A stretch of 64,000 bases of DNA from Brasenia schreberi (lineage: Eukaryota > Streptophyta > Magnoliopsida > Nymphaeales > Cabombaceae), in the NCBI GenBank assembly GCA_036023115.1, contig JAYKKT010000055.1, positions 11,910,501 to 11,974,500 on the forward strand. The letters are read 5' to 3'. Position 1 is the first letter of the stretch, and every line of letters starts with the position of its first letter. This document shows, in pieces, positions 11,341 to 24,414 of this stretch. The position numbers and the translations under genes were made by a program. The notes beneath the pieces were generated by a model. It was not told the DNA's origin. It worked only from the letters and a program-made list of their open reading frames with translations, and did no database searches.

Positions 11341-12784
11341 GGGAGTTCGATCCCATTTAAGTAAGGCATGGAGGATGTCAATCCTTACTAAAAAAGCAAA
11401 TTTTTCATAAAGACAAGAATCAACGGTTGCATTGGAAGACTTTCTATTCTCTTAATGGGCGAAAATATAGAGTTATAGTTGCTGGTTAAACCCATAGCAA
11501 CATTGTTAATTTCATGTACCCAAGACCTATCCTAAAAAAGGGGTCTCCTCTTCATTATAAGCATTCAAAAAAATTCATCAAAGATCTAAGACTATCAAGA
11601 TAAATTTCAGTCATTCAAAGAGATATTCAAGTAGTTGAGTCTCTCTCTTCTTATTTTTCTTTGCTTGGTGTATTTGTGAGTATTTTCAATCAAGAGAGGA
11701 GGAAGGTGCTCAATCTAAGTCCGCTTTCAAGCAACATGTAGATCTTAGTTCTTTGTTAGTTTCATTATTCTTCTTAGTAGAATCTTGTCCATCATTCAAT
11801 CCTTTGCACCATTAGTATTGCATGAAAAAAAAACAAGAAAAGAAAGTAGTATCACAGTTCTTGTTAATTCATTGTCAATCCATCTTAGTAGTTTTCATAT
11901 TATCAAATAAAATCATTGCATATTGATCAAGTATTAGATACTGCTTGCATATTTGGTCTCTTAATCATTGCATCATAGTTAACATTCATCTTGCATTAGC
12001 ATCATAATAGTCATACAATAGACATGTTGTTAGTATATGGTTCTTGCATAGTTTAGACTCAAAACCTCTTCTAGTTTACTTTAATTCTTCATTCCATTTA
12101 ATTTACCATCATTAAAATTACCTTGATAAGCTCTCAAATATTTGCGTAGTTCCTTGAGTGATCGAGCCACCCAAATATCCATCTATATATGTTGTCCCAT
12201 AACCAAATCTTAGCTAAAAACTTAACCCCATATTACCCAAATTATCTCATAACTCACATAATCTATCCTCCATAATTCAACTTAGTTGAGTTCCCAATCA
12301 TCCATTAGTTATCCAATCAAAACCAAGTCAATGACCAGCCATAACCTGCCCTTAGAGGCCTACAAAGATTAATTCAAGACACAAGTGTATCTTTGGATAA
12401 CCCAAATTAGAAATCCAAGACATCTGGCCAACTCGATCAAATCTGTCCCATTTAAGAACCCAAGCTAGCCATTTGGAAGACCTAAATCAACCTTAGAATG
12501 CCCTTAGAAAAATCCACCTACGATCCCATAGAAGACAACCTTCTTTTGTTGCTAACTTTTTCTTAAGTGTGTAGGATTTTTTTACTTGAATTAGCCAAAT
12601 AAATTGTTAGTGCAAAGGATGACTCTTGTCCTGTGAGATATGAAGACTCTTTATGAAAAGAATCGACGTGTGCCCACACAGATTTGGAGGAATTAGAGAT
12701 AAATCCTGAAACCTATTTTTGTTCCTCTCTTTTAAGAAGGCTGTTGTGAGTTAAGGTTGCATGAGACTAAAATTTGCATATAAT
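11341..12784. other. Probable LTR-side sequence of a gypsy element
   Basis: No coding region seen. Its position between the tandem repeats and a leader-like motif at 12789 suggests LTR sequence. I could not find the second LTR in this window. Confidence 0.3.
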
Positions 12785-14270
12785 ATCTTTTGTCACACAC
12801 GGTGGGACTTACATATCTACAAAATTCTTACTTGTCTTGCGAGCAACTTGTTTTAAACACCTCACACAAAATTCACGTAGTGTAGAGCACACATGCTTAT
12901 TGCACACACTCACATAGCAACACATTAGTGCACACACATACCCATTTTGTGTATATTTGGGTGTATACTACATATCACACAAACACTCACACACACATAA
13001 GCACTTAGTGTTTTTAGGTTCGTTTGATCTACAAAAAAGTTAGCATGTCTCCACATCCAAATGAACCCTAATCCAAGGCCAAGGTTTTATTTGTGTCTCA
13101 CAATTCTCTTGAATCCAAATAACCAATAGAGCATGAACTTGTAGGGGAGACAACCTCTTCCAATCATCAATCCCATCGATCCAAGCCTAGTACCTGTAGG
13201 GTCCATTCACTTAAATGCTTAATGCCAAGATTACGAGACTGAGCTAAAGTTCTAAAGGAACCAACTCTGCCCAACTTGAGAACTAAATCACGAAGATAGA
13301 AAAAGAGAGGAGAACATAGTGAGACCTAGAAAGAATGCGAGGAAGTTAATACACATCCAAACAACTTAAACTATGAATAAACTGAGAGTAGTGACGAGGT
13401 GGTGATCAAGAGGAGGAGATCATCCAAATCTAAAGGAGCCAAAGTTCACTATAAAAAGGTTTCCTTACTAGCCAAAGCTAATTTACAAAAAAAAGAGGTA
13501 AGCAAAATCTGACAAGAATACCTAAAGAGTGAAAACAAGGAAAAGAGAAGATACCAAATAGGAGATTTCCTATTATTTTATTATGAGTTGGATAGTAATG
13601 ATGACATATCCAAATTCTATCAATTCGATGGAAAAGGGGATTTGTATTATCACCTACAGTTGTTCAAATGAAGAGCTATCAAGAATAAGCAAACTGATCT
13701 ACTGGTTTTCTCATAGCCTCAAGGGTGAAGCCTCTAGGTGATGACTAGTCATAACCTTAGTTAATAAAGAACTTTTGAAGATTCAGCCATGACCTTTATG
13801 AAAAGTGTTAGATACAATATAGAGGTCGCCCCCACCTTGTCTACCCTTACAAATACTAAGTAAAGAAGAGGTGAAGATACTCATACCTTTATCATCCTAT
13901 AGAGAGTTGTCTTAGGTAATTTTAAACAACCCCTAAATGAGTCTTGTGTTATAATGCTTAGAAAGCCATACTAGCCGTTCATGAGATTTCTACTTTTTAA
14001 AATTTAATAAAGAAGGCTACTCTATTTGAATCAAATTTGAGAAAGAGGGCATTTGATGAATTTTTGAAAATTAAACTTACCAAAACAAACCCAAAATCTA
14101 GATTCATAGCCAAGATAAGTCCGAAAAGCAAAACTTTAGATCTAAACTTGAGTCATTCCTTGCTGCCACTCATTAGTCTAGACCTTAGGAAACCCCTGTC
14201 TCTAATTCCAAGAACTAGGAAAAGAGAGAAAGTGAGACAAAGGCATCCCAAAATCCTAACTAGACCATAG
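12785..14270 (+). pseudogene. Ty3/gypsy leader and gag remnant
   Basis: TTTGTCACACACGGTGGGACTT near 12789 looks like a mutated form of the TTTGGCACGCCCGGTGGGAC leader found before gag in some plant gypsy elements. Around 13600-13700 the plus strand reads, with stops, 'KFYQFDGKGDLYYHLQLFK' and 'LLVFS'. This matches the retrotransposon gag pattern in which FDGKGDP is followed by a helical region and a conserved leucine-rich stretch. Further downstream (to about 14000) are more weakly gag-like blocks. No CCHC knuckle or protease was seen. The family is inferred, the frame is broken many times, and the boundaries are approximate. Confidence 0.42.
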
Positions 14271-14556
14271 ATATAAAATTTACTCCTTTAAGACAACCCC
14301 TAACAAAAGTTCTAGATATCCTTCTAAATGAAGATCTGATCACTCTTCTTCTCATCCTACCTAATCCAACTCTTAAAGAACGATACCTTGACATATACTA
14401 CCACTTCTACAGGCTCAATGGGCATGATACCAATGAGCGTATCTTTCTAAAGCATCAACTCTAAGTTTTAATTGTCAAAGGAAAAATTATTTATATTGGA
14501 TATTGAATATAGACTGGTTTTATATTTGTTGTGCATAGAAATTTCAGAACTTATAT

Positions 14557-14559
14557 GCA

Positions 14560-14625
<66 letters not shown>
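14557..14625. repeat. Compound (AC)n(AT)n microsatellite
   Basis: An AC run with one T interruption passes directly into an AT run. Confidence 0.95.
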
Positions 14626-14629
<4 letters not shown>

Positions 14630-16792
14630 TCATGCACATTCAAGATACTAAATGAGGGTCTATTTGCAAAAATAATGTTTTCAATGCATACACACACATA
14701 TACATGACGGGGTTGTTTTTCTTACCGACTTTATGCCTGTCATGCATTTCTGATTTTCTGGTTTTATTAGCATTCAGATACCTGTGTTTTTTTACCGATT
14801 TATGATAACCCACCTCATTGTTTTACCAAGTGATATCGTCCAGATTTTCAAAACCTCTTAGGCCCATAGCACCTTACAGTTCTTAGATCGTTTAAGTTAG
14901 CTTTCTAGTTCCTAGATGTTCCTGGTTTCATCGTCCAAAGTTTTTCCATCATAGTTTTATTAATTCTACATCATAGGTACACCTAGGTTACTTCATACCG
15001 TCCATCATTAGGTCTGGTGTCCTAGTTTTTTTTACATCCTTTAATATCAGTTTAGGTTCTTTGTTTATCTTTCCTTGATTCTGTTGCATACTGCCGCACC
15101 AACCTCCTTTAGATGTCCCCTCATTACATCATTAGGGTTCCACAGTCGCATCATATTTCTTTTGAAACCCGATCCATAACTTTAACCTTATATTATTGTC
15201 CTTTACACTCTTATAATTGCCATATATCTTAGTGGATCCCTTTAATTATCCCCTGCCTTCTGATTTTAATCATAGCATCCATAGTTATCTCATCACAACT
15301 CATTGCATCGTATCTCTTTTTAAGTCTTCTTGATAGGATATAATCAAATAGTTCCGTTTCCATCAATAATTTAAGATATTAATTTTCAACATCAATAATT
15401 TAGGTTCTTTGTGCTTATATTTTTTTTACACGGTTCTTGATTGCCATAGTATTACCGATCCCCTTGGTGCATCATAGCTCTTTGTCCTTTCACATTTCAC
15501 AGTTGTCAAATCAGAGTTAATCAAAACTGCATCACCCAGTTAGGATTATACCCACTTTACAATCCATAATCCATATTAAGTCCATATTCATTTTAGAATC
15601 TAAATCCCAGTATAAATTCATATCCAATTAGGATCCAAAATCAATAGGAATAGAAACTCTTTTTATACTCACATTTAAGTTAAGTGCCTAGGTAATTTCT
15701 CCTTTTAGTATTGTCCGTCAAGACAAGGTGATTTGTGAAAAGAACTTGAATAGGACCCACAATACAAAAAGAACAGGTAAGTCTTTCGGACTAAGTTTTT
15801 ATTTACCTTCTACAAGGGATGCAAGTGTAGGATTCCACGAAACCTAAGGAATCTATCGAGATACTATGTTAAAGCTATTCATAGGGGAAAAAGCAGTATA
15901 AACAAGTAGAAAACAAGAGTTCTCATTATATTCATGTCCCCTTAGTCCTCATTATAATCATTATTTATAAATTTTCATTGAGACGGTAAAGAACCAATCG
16001 TTCTTGGATACGTTTTCTAATGACTTTCATTTCTTTCTTTTCACCGTCATATCATATGGAATGTGCTGACTGACCACACAACCTCTCGTACTTTAAGATC
16101 CACAAACATAATAAACCCAAATTACTAGTTTTGTCGGTTAGGCTTTCCTCGAGTTCCATGCCAATGTTTCTCATCTTTCTTTAAGGCTTCTCAACAAAAC
16201 CCTCTATATTTTTTTGGCATCAACAGTACTAAAGAACACAAGCAATATGTAATTACCTTGTTAATGTTCTTTATAAGTAGGTATATAGGTTTTGGATAAA
16301 AAAATATTTTAGGGTGCATGGTGTCGTACAGCCCAACGGTTTACAGTAGGTTGTGTATTTGTGGCCCACTGATCGGCATGATAAAGTTGTCTTACTAACA
16401 CGATTTTGCGAAGCATAAAATAAGGTTGGGAATATTGCAGTGGCCACCACCAAGGTCCAAACCTTAATCCGTAGCCCTGGAAAGAAATATTTTATGAATA
16501 TCCTGTAGCTTTAGATCGGATGGAGGCTGCACTATTGGTTCCTCTGTTTCTCTTACATAGTTGAGCGGGATCAATCGGTAAAAGGCATAAGATGATGGAT
16601 ACCTTAACTAAGATTGTTCCATTAACTGCTCTATATGGTCCCTTTGTAGAGTTGGTGACGGAGAGATTGAGAGAGAGAGAGAGAGAGAATGTGTGTGTGT
16701 TTGTGTTTTAGTAGTTCGGCAAGGCTAGTCTGGCCTGATTTTGATCCTGTCTGTTAGAATGACTCATCATTTGCAATGTTTTAGCCTTTCTA

Positions 16793-16798
<6 letters not shown>
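14626..16798. other. No gene recognised
   Basis: Pyrimidine-rich, AT-rich DNA with only short frames. A (GA)n run is present at about 16668-16688. I see no protein motif on either strand. Confidence 0.3.

Positions 16799-16838
<40 letters not shown>
16799..16838. repeat. (AT)n microsatellite
   Basis: About 20 uninterrupted TA units. Confidence 0.95.
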
Positions 16839-16843
<5 letters not shown>

Positions 16844-17657
16844 AAAGATAGAAAGAGACGTATACATCTACATATTGATTTATTTGTTGGGTTATTTTTC
16901 TAATTGTATATTTTGGCCAAGTGCGTTCGCGACTATTTGATTGAGGTAAAGTAGAGAACAAGAACAGTAAGTGGGGTGAGAATAAGGAAAGATAGCAAAA
17001 TCATAAAAGAAAAGTGGGTAAAGCCGTAAAGGAAATCTATTAAATGACAATCGTTGACTCTGTTACCTACTATAGGGCTTTAACCTATACTTCTACAAGA
17101 AATCAATATTCTAACTACTGGTTAAATAGATCATTTATCATCAGAAAGAAAAAGATTGGAGGGGCATATATGATATATAGATAGAATATGACTTGTAAGC
17201 AACACCAATCCTTGGCAGAGAAGAGTATAATGATTATGGACACTTGGACAGCACAGTATAATGGTGGGCTATTTACTGGGTCTAAGAAAAATGACCTATT
17301 TGTGCTGAGGAACAGAATAAAAAAAAGCATGACTGATGAATTAGTGGATGCTGTCGAGGGAAATGTGACACATAAAAAAGGTGGAGGTTTTGGATATTTA
17401 CCAAATAGAATTAAACCTTACTCAATGGTATTTCCATGAAATTTCTGTCTTATTCTTATGCAGAGTAGATATATTTTTAATTATTTATGTTTTGTCATAA
17501 TGTTTCATTTCTTTTCGGAAACAATCAATTTTAATTCTTGACACACAAACACACTGTTAATGGACACGTTGCAACCTGCTTTTTTTCTCCCTTTTAACCC
17601 TTCGTATGTGTGAAGCAGAATGATACATGGTTTTCTGTTTTTTGTTCATCGCATGAC

Positions 17658-18188
17658 TGTTGTTAATGTTAAGAAAAATGGGGGTTTTGAGGATAGCAGT
17701 TGTTTGGAGTTCTTGTTCAGAAGTTGAAAGGGTTTTGTGTTGATTATTGAGAGCCTTTATTGCTTGAGAGTTTTCTGATTGTTGTAGTCTTGTTTCCTCT
17801 CTTGTATTTGGTTGCTGTTATTTGTATTAATAAGGGATGCTTCTCCTTTTGCTCATGGACATAGGGTTGGTTGAGGCCTTTATCGAACCATGTTAAAATC
17901 GGATGTCATCTATTACTTTTTTCTATCTTATTCTTCATCTTAGATTGATGTGCTGAATTTATTTCTCAACATTGTGCTACCTTAATCTATTAGCAACAAT
18001 TGATGGTTATGTTTAGGCATTAATTTTCTGTCAAATTTGTTGTATTATCCCAATCATGTGATAAGTTACTATATTGCAATTTTAAGTTCAATTTCTCCTT
18101 TTGGATTGCGACTAATATATTCTTCTCTAGTTTGGTAGTGTTAGAGTGGTTTGAAGCACTAGTTTTGCAATTGTTTTTCAATAATCTC
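17658..18188 (+). repeat. 5' LTR of element A
   Basis: It begins TGTTGTTAATGTTAAG and runs to the primer-binding site at 18189. Its first ~200 bases match 24415-24627 in the same orientation, including GATTGCAGTTGTT-like, GAGGGTTTTCT-like and TTAATAAAGGATGCTTCT-like blocks. Divergence is high, so it is old. Confidence 0.68.
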
Positions 18189-18204
18189 ATATCAGAGCTA
18201 GGTT
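18189..18204 (+). other. Primer-binding site of element A
   Basis: CATATCAGAGCTAGG is a copy of the TGGTATCAGAGC(T) site complementary to initiator-Met tRNA, lacking the GG. Confidence 0.65.
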
Positions 18205-18329
18205 TAAGGGGAAGATAATAGGGTGTCTTTTGTTAACAAAATCAACAGCTGGTTTGGCGTTTTGATTCTTTAGGAAATAACTTTTCGTTTTCAATCAAGC
18301 TTGTCTTGGAGAGTTTGTTCATCAGGCAA

Positions 18330-19268
18330 GGACATTAGATTTCTGATGACGATGATGACTAATTTGACATTGAAAAGTCCAATTGGAACATGAACTTTAA
18401 CTTATTGCAAGTTAGGATAAAAGTCATTTTAGTCCAGAATGGTTGAAAAAAAAACTATTACAAGAGAAGCCTGGATCCAGAATGGGATAGAGATGTGTTG
18501 CTAATAATGTACTTTAAGAGGTTCCCATGGAAACAAAGGGAACATGTTCCTGAAAGAAATTTAAAAGCCTTTTACATGACAAAATCTTTACCTAATTGGC
18601 TTGTGTTGAAAAGGTATTATATCCTCTCCACATGGTTGAAGGTAAGTTGATTAGGTCCCACACTAGTGAGTTTGTAACTTTGTTAAATAATTTGAAAGAT
18701 ATAGATGTGAAGATTGAAGATGAAGGTTAGACTGTGTTATTGTTATGTTCTTTGCCTTCTTTGTATCAGACTTTTAGAGAAACCTTGATTTATGAGAAAG
18801 ATAAACTATCCTTTTAGGATTAAAGGTAGTTTACTAAGGAAGAACAAGTTGGATAATGAATTAAGGTCAAATAACAAATCAAATGAGCAGTCCTCAAGAC
18901 TAATTGCTAGTGGCAATCTAATGGTTTTGGTCCAGATATATCAATTAGTAAGGCAATAATTCAAGATAAAGTCAACCATTGCAAAAAGAAAGGTCATATC
19001 AAGGCAAATTGTTACAAGCTATAAGCTGAGAAAAAGGATAGTGTTAAGAGTGTGGAGAAAGGAAAGTGGTAGATGTAGCTGATAATAGTGTTGTTGAGGG
19101 CGATGAGTTGCTAGTTATAGACATAAACGGGCCCAAGTTAAGAATAGAGTGGATTCCTTACTCAAGGTGTTAATATCACATGTCTCTTAGTAGAGATTTG
19201 TTCTCCACACGCAAATCATTTGTATTTTTATGGGTGACAATGGAGTCTGCCTGGTTATTGGCGTTATG
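18330..19268 (+). pseudogene. Copia gag and protease start of element A
   Basis: With stops and shifts, the plus strand reads as a copia gag. A block 'MVEGKLIRSHTSEFVTLLNNLKDID' lies near 18636-18710, and the LCSLPSLYQTF motif (cf. LLTSLPxSYExF) near 18745. A CCHC knuckle remnant ending HCKKKGHIKANCYKL is near 18980-19022. From about 19150 there is a damaged protease block (…YHMSLSRDLFST…) with VIGVMH at its end. The frame then stops abruptly at about 19268, where sequence of element E begins in the middle of its reverse transcriptase. Confidence 0.6.
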
Positions 19269-20355
19269 CATATAGATTGGAACAAGCCTCTAAACAATGA
19301 CATAAAAAGTTTGATTGTGTCATATCATCTTTTAGTTTTATTTTAAATGAATTTTGATAAGTGTGCCTATTGCAAATCAGTCAATGATGTATATGTAAAT
19401 GATATGTTATTGTTTGGTTCTAATATGAGAGTTATTAATGAGATAAAAGCATTCTTGTGTGGTAAATTTGAGATGAAAGATATGGGTCTTGCTGATATTA
19501 TTCTATAGCTTGAAATCACAATGTCTATTTATGGTATAATAATCTTTCAATCTCTTAGAGTGATTTGAATATACAAAATGTAGACCTATTAAGACCCCAT
19601 ATGATTCTTCAAAGGTCTTATATAAGAATGAAAGTGATATTCTTGTATATCAATTAAAATACTATCAGATTATCGAAAGTTTGATGCATTTAACCAACTG
19701 TAGATGATTAGATATTTTTTTTTTGTAAGTTGAGTAGATACATGTCCTAATACAACCTATTCGGAAGCTTTACATAGAGTACTTTGGTATTTAAAAAGAA
19801 CTATTTTCTTTGGGCTACATTACATGAGTCATCCTTTTGTTTTGATTGTCAAGAATTTTAGGAGTAATGGGGTCTCCAGATATGTGTTTCTCTTCAGTGG
19901 TAGCATTATCATATGAAAATCTAAGAAACATACCATATTTCTCATTCTATCTTTAAGGCAAAACTTTATGCTTTGGATGATACTGAAATAGAAGAAGAAT
20001 GACTTTAGGAACTTATGTCCAATTTATTTATGTTAAAAAAGGTGCTTCCTGCGATTTTAGTATAGTGTTATAGCATAGTATGACTATAATTGTCAAAATA
20101 AGAAGTTTTCATTACAACCAAAAGCAAAAATAACACATTTAAGTTAGACTTAAGCATATAAGGACATTAGTGTCTCATGGGGTTATAGTTTTTATAAAAG
20201 TAATATTGGAGGTAAAGTTTTAAAGTGGACTTGGTTTTTGTAAAGGTAATATTATACAATTTTCGTAATAGTTTAAACAAGAATGTATCATTACTAAAAG
20301 CATAACATGATGGATGATTTACTAGAGTACTTCAACTTTAGCCTTTATCAAGGAT
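19269..20355 (+). pseudogene. Element E: second half of RT and RNase H
   Basis: Plus-strand blocks in order: LEQASKQWHKKFD (RT fingers/palm link) near 19277, and VNDMLLFGSN near 19399 (the YVDDMLL active-site motif with one Asp changed to Asn). KAFLCGKFEMKDMGLADI follows near 19447, a near-consensus copia block. RNase H remnants follow to about 20170 (cf. the KSK/YCDSQ-type region), with many stops. The order and spacing are those of a copia pol 3' half. Confidence 0.6.
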
Positions 20356-20625
20356 TGCCAAACTTAATGAGCAATTAATGATGATTAGGTTAATTAAGTC
20401 ATGTGATTAATTGCATTTAGTTCAGGTTAAATATCCCTAAATGCTTGATATATCTTTAAGAAGGTGAATGTGTAAAAGTTTGAAAGTCACATGTGAGTGA
20501 GAGACTTGTGCATATGAGTACCATATGATATTCTTTAATGCCATATTATGGTTGGAAGAAGTCCACATATCCTTTTATTTACATGGTAGCTCATGAACCT
20601 TAGTTCAAAGAGCTTGAAGAGGACA
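20356..20625 (+). repeat. 3' LTR of element E (in the inverted segment)
   Basis: It starts TGCCAAACTTAATGAG and ends GAGGACA. It is an inverted copy of 24133-24409, with 270 against 277 bases. Shared landmarks include GATATATCTTTAAGAAGGTG and GTCACATGTGAGTGAG. Because the two LTRs of one element should lie in direct orientation, the inverted arrangement is itself evidence for the later inversion. Confidence 0.68.
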
Positions 20626-20797
20626 TGGATGACCACACACATGTGAGTTACCTTTAATTAAAGCACAAGCTTTACTAAAAACTTTTATCCCATCAGACTT
20701 GATATCAATTATGCAATTGAGCGAGTTGAGCATAGCAAAAGAAATGAGATTCTTTCTCAACTGAAAGATGTGTCGAATTACTCATGATTTAACAAGT
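20626..20797 (-). pseudogene. Displaced piece of element A protease/gag-pre-integrase region
   Basis: On the minus strand: IRHIFQLRKNLISFAMLNSL followed by a block ending KVFSKA. This is the copia pattern VRHIPxLRKNLISLGxLDSxG...LKVSKG, which lies just after the protease active site. It belongs with the broken protease ending at 19268. Confidence 0.6.
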
Positions 20798-23100
20798 TTA
20801 TACACTTTGAATTCATTTCCACAAGCCATAAAACCCTCTAATTGTTCCATATAAATTTTCTCATTATGTTCACCATATAGAAAAGAAATTTTTACAACCA
20901 TTTGATAGATTATGAGATCATATACACATGTTAGTGTTATAAGCACTCAAAATATGGTAATGAGAGAAACAGAGAATAAGTATCAAAATAGTCTATTCCT
21001 TCTTTTTGTTGTACCTTTATCACTAACCTTATATTTACTTATTGATTATCGTGTACGTATTCAGTTTCTTCTTAAAGATCCATTTGCAACTCATTGTAAA
21101 ACAACAATAAAGTAAATCAATAAATTCTCAACTACCATTCAAGAGAACTGATTAAATCTAATCATTAATAACTTTCCTCCAAAACCTAACTTTCGGTGAG
21201 GTCATAGTCTATTAAAAGGTGACATGATTATTATCAACATTAAAGGTAATAAAGTCACTTCAAAGTCTTTAGATGTCCTAACATGTTTACTCCTTTCAGT
21301 TATTTTCTCAGAGTCCTCTGATATAAAAATAATACATTCAGAGTCACCCCATATTTGTCATTATTTTTATATGATAAAAAATAGAACTAATAGTAGGGAT
21401 ACAATCTATAGTAGACAAACTTTTATCCACACTAGCCTTTATAAGAAACACATTCTCAAAGAATATAACATCATATCTAATAACCAAGGATCATGTGGTA
21501 ATTTCTTTCTCTTGTTTTCAGAGATAAGTAATTTTGTAAGATATGTCTACACTTTAAGACATTTGATACTAATCTTTCGATCCTTTCAAATTTCAAAAGA
21601 AATGTTTTTCTTTTACTTATGAGGACTATATTCGGAATATAGCAATCTCTATTCAAAGCTCTCCCTACACATACGTAGGTAGCTCGAAACTTTGTAGTGA
21701 AACATTAAATGAAGTTTGTTTTTCCATTCAACTATCTTATTAGATTGAGGTGAATAGAAAAAGTAATGCCAAGTAAAATATGGGTGTTTTGAGAGTATTC
21801 TGGAAATATATTTGAGGTATACTCTCCTTCCCTAAAAGACCTTAACCCTTTAATTATCCTATCGATTTGAGTTTGAACCTCATTCCTATCAATTTGAAAC
21901 ATCTTTAAAGATTCATCTTTACTTTTTAAGTAAATAAACATAACAATATCTATTATAATCATCAATAAATATATTAAAAAATCTTTTGTTATCTCTAGTT
22001 ATCATTCCATTTAATTCACAAATGTCAATATGCATTAAATCCAATATTTTAGATTTTCGATTAACAATATCAAAAGGTTTCTTAGAATGCTTTGTCAACA
22101 CACATATTTTACATTTATACTTTCTATCTATGATAGACTTAGGAATAAGATTCAAATTCATCATTTGTTTCATGAAATCAAAATTAACATAACCTAATCT
22201 TTCACGCCATATATAAGATGATTCAAAGCAAAAAAACTATTATCATTAACATTTATAGAAGAATCAATTATAGGTTTCACATGAATCTTAAATAGGTCCT
22301 CTATATCGCACAAGTAGCTATTTCTAAAAAACACCCAATACTAAGTCATTTAATTATAATTTTATTACATTTGTAATCTAATCTTAAACTCTCCCTAACT
22401 AACACTAGACCACTTAGAATATTCCGACGAATCATAAAAATATACCTAACTCCCTGAAGAGTTAGGATTTTTTTCAAAGTAAACTTCAAATCTACGTGTC
22501 TTTCACTCTTAACTTTAGTAGTTGAATGATCTTTGAAGGTCATGATTTTAACACAAACGGCATGGTAAGATACAAACCGAGATCGATTAGCATAAACATA
22601 TACATTTACCCCAGTATCTACAATTTAGTAATATGACTCGTAAATAGAAAGGATTTTGACTTTAAGAGAAAGACATTTGTCACTTACTATAGGTACGGTG
22701 GTCACCATGTTGTCCATAGATCCCTTAGCGATCGGACGTTTCTTTTTTGTCTTGGAGGGACACTACCTAATCCAATGCTTAACCTGACCAAAAATCTAGT
22801 AGGGTTTATTTTTTGATTTCTTTTGAATCTTGACTTTTAGTTTATAATTTTCTTGTTTTCTTGTAGAATCATTATGTTATTTCTTTTTTACTATCAAGTT
22901 GAATTTAGGGATACTATCAACATGCATGATCGGTTTTCGACTTTTATGCTCTTTCTCTATTGTTGTGTCTATTATGAGATTATCTTCGATTATCTTATCC
23001 TTTTGTGCTTGAGATCGAGACTAAAACCCTCCCAAGACTTAGTGAACTTCTCAATAATATACATTAACAAATTTATTAAGAAGCTCTATTTTTGCTTCCC
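20798..23100 (-). pseudogene. Element E: gag end, protease, integrase and first half of RT
   Basis: Reading down the minus strand: a CCHC knuckle remnant near 22740-22790 (…VKHWIRQCPSKT with two Cys lost). Then a protease region near 22590-22350 (VDTGVNVYVYANRS in place of DSGAxxHVC; later GDHSTTKV-like and LTLQGVRYI). The integrase zinc region is CKICVLTKHSKKPF, followed by HIDICELNG and FIDDYNRYCYVYLLK (22173-21919). It continues through an SDxxGEY-like block and PQSNxxVExKN near 21740. RT starts with KWIFKKKLNTYT and ends with IYMEQLEGFMACGNEFKVYKLVKS at about 20798. Frameshifts and stops occur throughout. Confidence 0.68.
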
Positions 23101-24132
23101 TAATATCATGATATAAAAATTGAAACATGTGTGCCTACCCTCACAAACTTTTCTAATATTTAATATTTAAAAGTCATAAAATACTTTTAAAGACCGAGAT
23201 TTTTAGTATTGTACTTCTGGTTCAAAGTAGCCTATAGACCTTTTATTATCGTGGAGGGAGAAGAATTATATATGTCGAATAAAACATTCGATAATATCGA
23301 CAAAATATGATAATAGCACAGACTACCCTTCTCCTTCCACTCGACGAACGAGCTTTTGGGGTTAGAAATGTCAAGTTAGGGACAATCTAACTCAATGAAT
23401 GCATGCAAATCTAATATAGTTAGCCAGATTTTTGTATGTTATTACATTTAAAGTGTGGAGCCAACAAACTTTTTGAGCATCAAGGTCACGTCGACCTTAG
23501 GTCGGAGAGTAGTATATGAAGAAATATTATCTACGGTTAGTAATTTCTCTAAGAATGTGGAAAAGAACCACAGACATACATGCATAACCAAGTAAAATGC
23601 AACAAACAAAAAAGTGTTGACATCAACAAAAGCAACATATCTATAGAAATTCATAAGCAAATAGTGTAGGGAATAAGAAAAGCAAAAACAAAAATTACTA
23701 ATAAACTTAGTTGATCGAGTCGCTCTCATAGACTTGCCTTAGAGAAATCAATGTTCCGCTAATAAGTACACATGGGTACCAATGCCTTCCTTTTATGATA
23801 AGAGGATCACTCCAAGCGAGACCATGTACTTGGACTTAAGCCGCCTTCAACAACACCTCAATCGCCTAGCCAGTCAGAGATCATGAGTAGTCACAACATA
23901 ACGTAGAAGAATAGAGAAGACAAGAAGGAAGGTTTTGGTTTTGTTAAATGTTCTTATTAGGGAGCCTTAATCAGGCTTTGTACTAAATCCAAAAGATTTC
24001 ATATCCGCTCCAACAGTCATATCTCCTTGGGTCTACCCTACATCTCCTTGCAAAATGATCCATTTGACTGTTAGATAAACTTTTTTGTATGTAAAATGTA
24101 CCAAAAGTAATTCTCAAACTCTAGCTTATCCA

Positions 24133-24409
24133 TGTCCCCCCAAACTCTTTGAACTATAGTTCATGAGGTACTATCTATATAAAAGGACACGTGGGATCCT
24201 TCCAACTATCAATATGGTATTAAAGAATGCCCAATAGTATTGACACGCACAAGTCCCTCACTCACATGTGACTTTGAGAGTTTTGAACTTACACCTTCTT
24301 AAAGATATATCAAATAAGTATTTAGGGATACTTAACATGAACTAAATACATTTAATGTCACATGGTCTTATTTAATCCAACTATCATTAATTAGTCATTA
24401 AGTCCAATA
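24133..24409 (-). repeat. 5' LTR of element E
   Basis: On the minus strand it starts TATTGGACTTAATGAC (the first base pair TG has become TA) and ends GGGGGGACA. It is followed by TGGATAAGCTAGAG at 24132-24119, which looks like a decayed initiator-Met primer-binding site. Partner LTR at 20356-20625; a further family member lies at 485-1155. Confidence 0.65.
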
Positions 24410-24414
24410 GGGAT

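Larger units (their letters stand above)
19269..20797 (-). other. Inverted segment joining pieces of elements A and E
   Basis: The left edge starts in E's RT at 'YRLEQASKQWHKKFD' (plus strand), while the matching upstream half of that RT ends at 'VYKLVKS' on the minus strand at about 20798. At the right edge, 20626-20797 read on the minus strand gives 'IRHIFQLRKNLISFAML', the normal continuation of A's protease region, which breaks off at 19268. Both cut ends therefore fit if the whole segment is turned round. About ten residues appear lost at the A junction. The strand given is the direction of inversion relative to A. Confidence 0.62.

Noticed and set aside
17188..17439. 83-codon open frame with a Lys/Gly-rich end
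   Set aside because: No motif I recognise, no splice or repeat support, and an overlapping antisense frame of similar length. It may be chance.
21224..21622. 132-codon plus-strand frame
   Set aside because: It is the antisense of element E's integrase/RT linker on the minus strand.
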